From NCBI GenBank assembly GCA_947174785.1, contig CAMWKG010000006.1, positions 1 through 64,000 on the forward strand: a DNA stretch of 64,000 nt. Reading direction: 5' to 3'. Under the pieces are notes generated by a model. The model did no database searches. It saw only the letters and a program-made list of their open reading frames with translations, and was not told the DNA's origin. The position numbers and the translations under genes were made by a program. This document shows positions 9,753-18,244 of the stretch, piece after piece (position 1 is the stretch's first letter; the number at the start of each line of letters is the position of its first letter). Source of the stretch: an uncultured Mollicutes bacterium (GTDB lineage Bacteria; Bacillota_I; Bacilli_A; Acholeplasmatales; Anaeroplasmataceae).

Positions 9753-12700
9753 ATGAAGAAAAAAGTTATTTTATTTAGTGCTTTATTTCTTCTGATTCTA
9801 ACATGTTTTATTGGAACTGCCATTTCTTTGGACTTAAGAGTACAGAAAAATGGCAGTACTTCTCCTTCCTTTGTAGCTACAAGTGAGAGGAGAAACCCTT
9901 TAAAGAATAAAGAAAATCAAACAATTGATGTTGGCGAAGAGTATGAGTTTACTTTTATGCCTTATGTCAAAGAGGAACAAAAGCAAAGTCTTCAATTTGA
10001 AATAGAAGATGAAGAAATATTATACTTAACAAAATCTAAATATAAAGTGATTGGTTTAAAGGCAGGTACCTCAAAGGTTACAATCTCTTCAGCTGATTAT
10101 TATGCAGAAGTTGAAATTGAAGTTCGATTGGAAAATCTTTCTCCAGATGGTGATTTCTCATCATTTTCCTCAGATGCTGAATGGAAAACTGGTAATCAAA
10201 CAGTTAATGGATGGCGACTTTATACGGGTTCTGGAAGTAATGATTTAGATGAAAAACAGATTGTTAAAATTGTTGAAATTGAAGAAACAAACGAAGCTAA
10301 CGAAACTGTTCAAAATAAAGTGGTTTATTATAATCACCAAAAGGAAGCACAATCTGTTTTATATAGAAGCTACAATGTGGGTCCAGGACAGTATTATGTT
10401 ACTGCCAAAATGAAAACGGAAAATGTTTCTAAAACAACATATTTGCGTGTAAATCAAGATAATAAAAATACTGTAGTAACGGATACTTTAACCGGAAGTA
10501 CAGATTGGGTTCAGGTGTCTACTCCAATATTTAGAATAGAAGAGGGAGAACCTAATGCTTTAAAAATTGAATTATATATTGCGGGTAGTACAGGTCAAAT
10601 TTGGTTTGATGATGTGCAGATTTATCGTATTATCAAACATGACTATTTGTCTATCTCTTCAGAAAATATGACAGAGGATTTAGAGATTGGAGAACAAAGA
10701 CAGATTAACTGTTATACAAATCCAGTTTCAAAGGTGGATTACCAGTTTATATATGAAGTAAAAGATGAAAATGTTGTTGAAGTTTCTTCAACGGGTATGA
10801 TGACTGCTAAAGCGGCAGGTATGACAACAATTACCATCAAGGATGAAATATTTGGTTATACAACAACGTTTGATGTTATTGTTGGATCAAAGGATGAAAT
10901 TTCAGCAAAGGTAAATGATAACAATAATTTAGTTTATGCTAAAGAAGATACAACTTTAGAAATCCCAGTTCAGGTTACAAATAGTACATCTTATAAAATT
11001 ATAAAATATACTAGTGCAACCTATGGTGATTACTATATTAGAAACAATAAGATTTACTACACCCCAAAATATAATGTTTTTACAACAAATGAAAGAGATT
11101 CATTTGCGGTAGTTGTTCTTGATGAAAAAGCGGGTGGATTCTGCATTCTAAATATAAACGTAGAAATCTCTCCAGAAAATGATCCTTGTGTAGCTACTGA
11201 TTTTTGGTTGACTACGCCAAAGAACACTGCATTAAAGTGGACAACAGGATCAAACAAGTATAATTATTCTGCAGGTGGAAGGTATGATGGATACTCTACA
11301 GATATGATATATAATGGAGCATACTTACAAATTAAATGTGATGATGTTGAAATTGTATATCCTTATACTACACGTAATCAATTTAGAGAAGCAGGAACAG
11401 AATCTGCTTTAAGAAAAGCAAAGGTTGCCCTTTACCAATCTATTTATGCGACTGCAGCAGATGGCACCTTTAAATTCACAACTCCAAATGGAGGTACAGT
11501 AGAAATTCTTCGAGATGGAAAGATCGATGAAATTCAAGATAGATATTATTCTCAAACTGGAAAGATTATTCACGGTTTATTATATAACTATACTCCTAAA
11601 GAAGGTTTCTATGGATATGACACTTTCAACTTTACTCTTCATAACGGAGAAAGAGAAGATGTTGTTTCTGCAACCATTTATGTTTTACCTGGAGATGAGG
11701 ATTTCAAATTTAAAGACTTAGATTTATCTGGTATATATTTACTAACAAATAATGCATGGTTAGAAGAAGTAAGAGACGGATATGAAAATGAGGATCCTTA
11801 CATCTATCGTTGGGTAGACTATTATGAAAATCAATTAAGTGGATATAATTTAACAGGTATTCCAGCAAATGGACGTTCTGCTATTGAACAATTTGCAATT
11901 CTTTATCAAGTAACTGGTAAAAAAGAATATGCAGAACGCTGTTGGGAGCAATTGGAATTAATGGTTGGTAAGAATAGAGGATTAGACTGGGGAGAAGCTT
12001 CTAACGGATTCTTAGATGCAGCAATGGTGACCTATAGTGTTGCTTTTGCATATAATTTTATTCGTGATACTTTAACAGAAGAACAAAAAGCTCAAACAAT
12101 TCGAGCTCTTTATGAAGAGGGATTCTATTATTTTAAGACCCTTACAAATGTAAACGTATTATTGCATGGTAACAATCACTGCTTATTAATTTGTGGTAAT
12201 TTAGCTCTAGCAGCCTTATCTACATTAAGCTATGAAGGTAAATTAGATGTAACTGTAAAAGGAAAAACTTCAACAATTGATGTTCAAGAAATGTCAGTTG
12301 AGGTCATTATTACAGCACTTAAATTTTTACAAACAGGATTAGTTCACTATTCTGAATCTGGTGGATTCCCTGAAGGTCCAGCATATTCAATTTATGCACA
12401 TAGAAATATGGTGCATTTACTTGCTACATTAAGAAATCTATATGGTGAAGAAAATGGCAAGATTTATTCCTTTGGATTAAGTGATATTAAAGGTATTATG
12501 GATTATACAAATTATCCACTTTATACATCTACTCCAAATTATGAAACCTTCTATTATGCAGAAAGTGAATATTCTAATAATCAGCCAGCACTTATGTGGT
12601 ATACGAGAATAGATGAATCTAATATCAATGCTGCTGTTTTAAGTAAATTAGCTGATGAAAACGAGCAATATAATATTTCAAATTTATTATGGTACACACC

Positions 12701-14477
12701 TGGATTATTTGATAAGATTAATCTACATGAAATGGATCCACTAGACTATTTACTAGAGGATCACGAGCTTGCAACCTTCCGTTCTGCCTTTGGAGATGAA
12801 ATGGCCATCTTTACTGGTTTGAAGGGGTTTGATAGTGACAGTGGAGCTTATACTCATAGAAACTTAGATAGTGGTACATTTGAAATATATGCATATGGAG
12901 AACGTTTTATAGGAAACTTCTCAGATGAAAAATATAGTGGTGAGTATTCTGTTCCAAATGGATTCTGGGACTATGATTACCAGAGATGGACTTATTATAG
13001 AAAGAGTGCTCAAGGACAAAATACGTTAGTATTTAATCCGGAGAAGAATCCTGTCTTACAACAAGATCCTTACAAATATGCATCAATCATTGATTTTAAA
13101 TCAAATCAAAACGGTGGTTACGCAATAATTAATTTGTCAGATGTATATAATTCAGAGGCTACATCTGTTTATCGTGGATTAAAATTCTTTGATAATCGTT
13201 CAAAGATTATGATTCAAGATGAATTTGAATTACGTGATCAATCCGTAGTTTATTGGAGTGCACATACAGAGGCTAGAATTGAAATTATTAATGAGAAGCT
13301 TGCCAGACTAATTCTAAATGGAAAGAGCTTGTATGCTTATATTAATAGTGAAGTTGGAACATTCTCTGTTATGCCTGCAACTGCATTACCAGGAACGATT
13401 GGAGAATTCTGTCATTTAGATAATACAGATATTAATAAGCTTATTATTAAATTAGAAAATGTTACATCTGGTGTTTTAAATGTAGTTTTCGTACCAACGT
13501 TAGACGAGATTACAGAATTTGAAAAATATGAAATTGTATCTCTTGCAGATTGGACATTAGAGGATTTACCTACAATACCTGATATTTCTGTCGAAAATAT
13601 TGAAGTAAATGCAGAGTTGGGTAATCAGTTTAAATATGTATTTAACCCTTATCAATATGATTATATTGTTAAATTGGACAATACAGTTAAAGAGGTTCCT
13701 GATCTTACAGTAAAATATGATACATCTAAATATGAAGTGACAATTGAAAAATCAAAGCAATTTAATCAATTTACTAAGGTCATAGTTACAGATATTGCAT
13801 CAAAGGAAACTAGAGAATATCATTACAGATTTATTGTGGATACGATTATTGATGAATATGAATATGAAGATTATACACAAATTCCTGTAGCAAATGTTTC
13901 AGGAAATGATGGAGCTTCAAATTTGATTGATGGACGCAATTCTACAACCTTTACATCAGAAGAACGCGAAACTGTGATATTTGAATTTGAAGAGGTTTCA
14001 ACATTTACAAACATATTGATGCGTTTTTCAGGAGGTTTATTAAATACATATTATTTTGATGTTTATTATAGCTTAGATGGAGAAACATGGACGACCTGTT
14101 ATTTTGCTGGTCAAAGCACAAATAATATGGGAAATGAAGTTTATACAGTTGGTATAGTTGAGGCTAAATTTGTTAAGGTAGTATTTAATGGAAACGATCA
14201 TAATGATAAAGTAACAATTTCAAGAGTTGAATTTTATCATAATAATTTTGATGTACAAGAAGAGCCTGAACCAGGAGAAGATCCTGGAAACGAACCTGGA
14301 AATGAACCGGGTAATGAACCTGGAAATGAACCGGGGTACAATCCTGGAGAGGAGCCAGGAATTGAAAAGAAGATTAATAATCTTCCAATCATTTTGGGAT
14401 CTCTTTTCGGTGTAATAGGTTTAGCAGCTTTAGCTATTGCTCTTTATATCATTATAAAAAGGAGGATAAGAAAATGA
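9753..14477 (+). CDS. membrane-anchored heparinase II/III-type polysaccharide lyase
   Basis: This 1574-residue surface enzyme would cut uronic-acid polymers by beta-elimination outside the cell. Layout: signal peptide; Ig-like domain (about 50-125); CBM-like jelly roll (128-290); BIG2-like domain (300-380); cadherin/Ig-like region (385-655); alpha/alpha toroid (about 658-1005) with LHGNNHCLLICGNLALAAL and GGFPEGPAYSIYAH; beta-sandwich with THRNLDSGTFEIYA, equivalent to the heparinase II/III H.(H/N).D.G.F motif; discoidin-like domain (about 1365-1500); Pro-Gly-Asn/Glu linker; a transmembrane helix; RRIRK tail. Its stop overlaps the next ATG as ATGA. The SD is weak (AAGGA, 12 bases away). Substrate (heparosan, hyaluronan or chondroitin) is not resolved. 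Confidence 0.78.
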   Translation: MKKKVILFSALFLLILTCFIGTAISLDLRVQKNGSTSPSFVATSERRNPLKNKENQTIDVGEEYEFTFMPYVKEEQKQSLQFEIEDEEILYLTKSKYKVIGLKAGTSKVTISSADYYAEVEIEVRLENLSPDGDFSSFSSDAEWKTGNQTVNGWRLYTGSGSNDLDEKQIVKIVEIEETNEANETVQNKVVYYNHQKEAQSVLYRSYNVGPGQYYVTAKMKTENVSKTTYLRVNQDNKNTVVTDTLTGSTDWVQVSTPIFRIEEGEPNALKIELYIAGSTGQIWFDDVQIYRIIKHDYLSISSENMTEDLEIGEQRQINCYTNPVSKVDYQFIYEVKDENVVEVSSTGMMTAKAAGMTTITIKDEIFGYTTTFDVIVGSKDEISAKVNDNNNLVYAKEDTTLEIPVQVTNSTSYKIIKYTSATYGDYYIRNNKIYYTPKYNVFTTNERDSFAVVVLDEKAGGFCILNINVEISPENDPCVATDFWLTTPKNTALKWTTGSNKYNYSAGGRYDGYSTDMIYNGAYLQIKCDDVEIVYPYTTRNQFREAGTESALRKAKVALYQSIYATAADGTFKFTTPNGGTVEILRDGKIDEIQDRYYSQTGKIIHGLLYNYTPKEGFYGYDTFNFTLHNGEREDVVSATIYVLPGDEDFKFKDLDLSGIYLLTNNAWLEEVRDGYENEDPYIYRWVDYYENQLSGYNLTGIPANGRSAIEQFAILYQVTGKKEYAERCWEQLELMVGKNRGLDWGEASNGFLDAAMVTYSVAFAYNFIRDTLTEEQKAQTIRALYEEGFYYFKTLTNVNVLLHGNNHCLLICGNLALAALSTLSYEGKLDVTVKGKTSTIDVQEMSVEVIITALKFLQTGLVHYSESGGFPEGPAYSIYAHRNMVHLLATLRNLYGEENGKIYSFGLSDIKGIMDYTNYPLYTSTPNYETFYYAESEYSNNQPALMWYTRIDESNINAAVLSKLADENEQYNISNLLWYTPGLFDKINLHEMDPLDYLLEDHELATFRSAFGDEMAIFTGLKGFDSDSGAYTHRNLDSGTFEIYAYGERFIGNFSDEKYSGEYSVPNGFWDYDYQRWTYYRKSAQGQNTLVFNPEKNPVLQQDPYKYASIIDFKSNQNGGYAIINLSDVYNSEATSVYRGLKFFDNRSKIMIQDEFELRDQSVVYWSAHTEARIEIINEKLARLILNGKSLYAYINSEVGTFSVMPATALPGTIGEFCHLDNTDINKLIIKLENVTSGVLNVVFVPTLDEITEFEKYEIVSLADWTLEDLPTIPDISVENIEVNAELGNQFKYVFNPYQYDYIVKLDNTVKEVPDLTVKYDTSKYEVTIEKSKQFNQFTKVIVTDIASKETREYHYRFIVDTIIDEYEYEDYTQIPVANVSGNDGASNLIDGRNSTTFTSEERETVIFEFEEVSTFTNILMRFSGGLLNTYYFDVYYSLDGETWTTCYFAGQSTNNMGNEVYTVGIVEAKFVKVVFNGNDHNDKVTISRVEFYHNNFDVQEEPEPGEDPGNEPGNEPGNEPGNEPGYNPGEEPGIEKKINNLPIILGSLFGVIGLAALAIALYIIIKRRIRK
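14269..14360 (+). repeat. Pro-Gly-rich tandem repeat in the lyase linker
   Basis: Short units of E/D-P-G-N/E type form the spacer before the membrane helix. Twenty bases at 14292-14311 recur exactly at 14316-14335, a 24-base period, so the copy number may change by slippage without breaking the frame. Confidence 0.7.
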
Positions 14478-16120
14478 AAAAATTTTTACTAATGATAGCA
14501 CTTGTAATTTGTAGTATTTTTACTCTTGCATCCTGCGGTGGAACAGATAATCCTGGTGGTGGAGGTGATACACCAGGCGGAACAGACACCCCAGGTGGCA
14601 CTGATACTCCGGGAGGAACAGATACTCCAGGCAATACCAATGTTAATAAAAAGGAGTTCACTATTTTCTTACAACAGGATGGAGTGATTTACCGTCCTGA
14701 TATGCCTGTTTTTCAAAAGGCAAATGATTATGCTGGAATAAAGTTAACAGGTATTTTACAAAAGTATGATACAAATTATGACACAATCTTTAATTTAAGA
14801 GGAAAAAATGCAAGCTTAGTAGTTAACGATCAAGATACAGTAGAGGCTTATGCTTTAAGAGATAAGCTTTATGTAGATTTAACTTCTTTAATCGAACAGC
14901 ATGCTCCTAATTTAAAGAAATTCTTTGATGAGAACCCAAAGCAGAAGGCTTGGGCAACTGCAAGCGACGGAAAGATTTATGGTATTCCATTCTATACTGA
15001 TGGAAAGACTGCAAAAGCTTTCTTCGTAAGACAGGACTGGGTGAATATTCTTGCAAGTAAGAATGCATTACCAAAGGGTGTTACAAAGGATAATTTGAAT
15101 GATATGACTGTTCAACAATTCCATGATTTATTAAAGGCATTCAAAGATAATAAGAAGGATTTAACATCATATTCTAAGATTTATCCATACTTTGATAGAG
15201 ATTCTGATTTTGCAATTTCTGAATTAGCTTCTTTATGGGGCGGGACTGCAGAGTATTATTTAGATAAGAATAATAAGGTTCAATATGGAGCTATTATGCC
15301 AGAATTTAGAACGGCTATAGATAATATTGCAGTATGGTTTAAAGAAGGATTAATTGATTCAACAATTTTAACATCATCTTCAAAAGATAAAAGAGAAACC
15401 TACTTCGCTCAAAATAGTGGTGGTGCTACACATGACTGGTTGGGTACTACTTACTCATTTAACGATGATGTTTATGCAGAAAATATGGTTGATGGATTTG
15501 AATTAGTATGTATTGCTCCACCTACAAGAAGTGATGGTACAAAGTATGAGCCTACTCTTCGTAAACAAATAGGTACAGTAACTGCAATAAATGCGGCAAC
15601 AAGCGCAGAAGATCAAATTCAATTAATTAAATGGATTGATTATTTCTTTACAGAAACAGGACATGATCAATTGAATTTTGGTATTGAAGGAGAACACTTT
15701 ACAAAGAACGGTTCTACATATCAATATACGAACAAGATTATTAATGATAACGGAACAGCGTTAGCAAATCTTTATAACATTGGATCTCAGCTTCAAACTC
15801 CAGGTCTTCAATCCTTTGCATATGAAAAGGCATGGTTATCTACTCCTGCAAGTGAAGCAATGGAGATGTATGAAAAGAACAACTATTTGAACTTAAAGTA
15901 CAATGATTTAATTTATCCAAATATTAAATTAAGTAATGCCGATTATCAGACAATCAACGCTGCAAGAACCGCTGTAAAGAAGGTTTATAATGATCAAGTT
16001 GCTAAATGGCTTAAGGCAGGAACTGCAGTTAGCGATAAAGATTGGAATGCATTTGTTGCAGCTATGGAAAAAGCAGGAACAAAGACAATTGTTGCTACAC
16101 TACAAAAATATGTAAAATAA
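14474..16120 (+). CDS. lipoprotein solute-binding protein of the ABC importer (LipO/LplA type)
   Basis: A 548-residue extracellular sugar-binding protein. The signal peptide ends in the lipobox LASC (Cys21), so it is lipid-anchored to the outer face of the membrane. A Gly/Thr/Asp/Pro spacer of repeated TPGGTD units follows, then the two-lobe binding fold with typical LplA-like segments such as ATASDGKIYGIPFYTD. It captures the oligosaccharide and delivers it to the permeases encoded at 4361-6280. GGAGG precedes the ATG, which overlaps the lyase stop codon (ATGA), indicating tight coupling between the lyase and its receptor. The ligand is inferred from context. Confidence 0.9.
   Translation: MKKFLLMIALVICSIFTLASCGGTDNPGGGGDTPGGTDTPGGTDTPGGTDTPGNTNVNKKEFTIFLQQDGVIYRPDMPVFQKANDYAGIKLTGILQKYDTNYDTIFNLRGKNASLVVNDQDTVEAYALRDKLYVDLTSLIEQHAPNLKKFFDENPKQKAWATASDGKIYGIPFYTDGKTAKAFFVRQDWVNILASKNALPKGVTKDNLNDMTVQQFHDLLKAFKDNKKDLTSYSKIYPYFDRDSDFAISELASLWGGTAEYYLDKNNKVQYGAIMPEFRTAIDNIAVWFKEGLIDSTILTSSSKDKRETYFAQNSGGATHDWLGTTYSFNDDVYAENMVDGFELVCIAPPTRSDGTKYEPTLRKQIGTVTAINAATSAEDQIQLIKWIDYFFTETGHDQLNFGIEGEHFTKNGSTYQYTNKIINDNGTALANLYNIGSQLQTPGLQSFAYEKAWLSTPASEAMEMYEKNNYLNLKYNDLIYPNIKLSNADYQTINAARTAVKKVYNDQVAKWLKAGTAVSDKDWNAFVAAMEKAGTKTIVATLQKYVK
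14545..14636 (+). repeat. TPGGTD tandem repeat in the binding-protein spacer
   Basis: Six-residue units (18 bases each) repeat about 3.5 times just after the lipobox. Codons differ at third positions, so the repeat is older than the 24-base one in the preceding lyase. It forms a flexible tether. Confidence 0.7.
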
Positions 16121-16150
16121 TTTAAAAATCATAAGAAAGGAGATGATCTA

Positions 16151-18244
16151 GTGATTTTTCATAATAACCAGCAAGGAAGCTTTTATCTAGAGGTCAAGGT
16201 TTTAAAGACTCTTGATTGTACTGATATAAAGTATCGAGTGGATGAAAGAGCTGGTGTTCTTCCTATATCCAATCAAGGTGCTTATGCAATCTACTTAGGT
16301 CATTTCTCCTTTTGTGAAGTAGAAGAGTGTGAAAATGTTACTTTCGAGTTAAAGGCTTGGAACCCTAAGCTGGAGACGGCCATAAGAACTTATAGAAAAT
16401 CCTTATTAGAGACGATTGAGTCCAATGTATCAGAAATTCAAGATGTTTATAAGAATTTACCGAAAGAAAACACAGAAAGAATTTATCACACCTTTAAAAG
16501 ATTATTAAGCTTAGCAAAATACGGCTTAATTTCTAAGGATGAAGCTTTAATTCAAGAAGTGTTAAAGGAATTGCGAATTAATATTCAAGCTGAATATAGT
16601 GGAAAGAAAAATTATGTAGGAAATTGGTGGGTCTTTGAAATTGGTGTTTCAAGATGCTTGAATGAATTGATGATTTTACTCTTTGAGTATCTTTCTAAAG
16701 AAGAAATATTCTACTTTATGGCTATAGAGAATTTTTACTTGCCAAATGCAGAATATGAATACTTTAGAAGAAATTATCCAAATGTAAATCCTTTCAAAAC
16801 AAATTATGCGAATTTAGCAGATAACATTTATATTTGTCTTTTAAGAAATTTATTGATTCAAAACAAAGAAGAAATCATGACTTTACATTCTCTTGTACCG
16901 AATTTAGTACAAATTACAAAGGAGGGCAATGGATTTTATAAGGATGGTGGTTTCATTTATCATACCAATATTCCTTATACAGCGTCCTATGGAGAAGTGC
17001 TTTTAAGTTCTATTGCTAAAATTCTTGAAGTGTATGCTTTATTAGAGGTGGATTGTACAAAACACTTTGAGGAATTATATATACTTCTTGAAAAGGCTTA
17101 TATGCCATTTCTGTATCGACAAAGAGCTTTAGATTGTGTTCGTGGAAGATCATCGAGTAGGAAAAAAGGAGCGCATTATAGCTTTAACACCATAATGACT
17201 TCCTTCCGTAAGCTCTCAAAATTGTTTTGCAAGCAAGGCTTTATAGACTATATTTTCAATGAAGAAATGTGCTTTGATTATAAGCCAAAAGCCTATGCCT
17301 TTAATTCAATGAATCGATATGTTAAGAGAAATAAAGAGTATCTTCTAGCGATATCCTCATATTCTGATCGGATAGCAAACTTTGAAAGTATTAATAACGA
17401 AAATTTACTGGGATATTACCAATCCAATTTCACATTAGATGTATATTATAATGAACCATTTACTGAAGATGAAATTTTGAAAATCAATCCTTATTATCGT
17501 AACGGGTCAACAAATATACTAAAACCAGAGGCAGCAAATACTCCTATGGAAAATTTGATTTCAGCAGGTGTAGCTTTTGATACAGTTTTAAATACTTGTT
17601 TTCATCAAAACAATACAGTAAAAGGATATTTTTCTAAAATCGTTTTAGAGAATTCTATAGTAGCAGTTGGTACTAACATCTCTTCGAATGAGGATTATGT
17701 TTCAACAGTTTATAGCTTTGATGAGCCATATTCCTTTCATAAAGATGCAGTAGAAGCAAGCTTTAAACTGATTTGTAAGCAAAAACCTATATTTGAAAAA
17801 TTTGAAGAGAAGCGTTCTTATTATGATTTAAATTTAAATGAGGATGATACTCCTAAGCATTTTAAAGGAACTAGAATATATTTTAAGAATCCTAAAAAAT
17901 ACGAATATCAATTTTATCCAAAGATTAAATGCATACAGGATGAGTATAAGCTAACAACTCTTTCCAATGCACATATTCTAGAGTATAAAAATTATTGTTT
18001 TATAAATAGTTTTAACGATTCTTCCTGGAAATATGATAGATTTGATATTCGGGGGCGTGTTTCTATGATAGCGTCATTGAAAGATGATTATATCACAATT
18101 AAATTTGCAAGTGTCCCTAATCAAAAGCTAATCGTAAATATTAAAGGGTATGAATGTGTTCAAACAGATGTCGCAATGGAAAAGGATACATTTATAGTTG
18201 ATGATTATTTTGAACATACATTGATTTTTAGGAGAAGCCTATGA
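16151..18244 (+). CDS. polysaccharide lyase family 8-like enzyme without a signal peptide
   Basis: This 697-residue protein carries the landmarks of PL8 hyaluronate/chondroitin lyases: NWWVFEIG (about 157-164, the aromatic patch), NYANLAD (the region of the catalytic Asn), DGGFIYHTNIPYTASYG (His and Tyr of the catalytic set, from about 264), RGRSSSR (from about 330) and RIANFESINNENLLGYY (equivalent to the R..YE..N.EN..GW region). The usual GDGM after the last motif is replaced. It starts with GTG behind AAAGGAG; an in-frame stop lies 30 bases upstream, so no signal peptide is hidden. It should therefore act in the cytoplasm on imported oligosaccharides. The next gene overlaps by ATGA. Confidence 0.82.
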   Translation: MIFHNNQQGSFYLEVKVLKTLDCTDIKYRVDERAGVLPISNQGAYAIYLGHFSFCEVEECENVTFELKAWNPKLETAIRTYRKSLLETIESNVSEIQDVYKNLPKENTERIYHTFKRLLSLAKYGLISKDEALIQEVLKELRINIQAEYSGKKNYVGNWWVFEIGVSRCLNELMILLFEYLSKEEIFYFMAIENFYLPNAEYEYFRRNYPNVNPFKTNYANLADNIYICLLRNLLIQNKEEIMTLHSLVPNLVQITKEGNGFYKDGGFIYHTNIPYTASYGEVLLSSIAKILEVYALLEVDCTKHFEELYILLEKAYMPFLYRQRALDCVRGRSSSRKKGAHYSFNTIMTSFRKLSKLFCKQGFIDYIFNEEMCFDYKPKAYAFNSMNRYVKRNKEYLLAISSYSDRIANFESINNENLLGYYQSNFTLDVYYNEPFTEDEILKINPYYRNGSTNILKPEAANTPMENLISAGVAFDTVLNTCFHQNNTVKGYFSKIVLENSIVAVGTNISSNEDYVSTVYSFDEPYSFHKDAVEASFKLICKQKPIFEKFEEKRSYYDLNLNEDDTPKHFKGTRIYFKNPKKYEYQFYPKIKCIQDEYKLTTLSNAHILEYKNYCFINSFNDSSWKYDRFDIRGRVSMIASLKDDYITIKFASVPNQKLIVNIKGYECVQTDVAMEKDTFIVDDYFEHTLIFRRSL

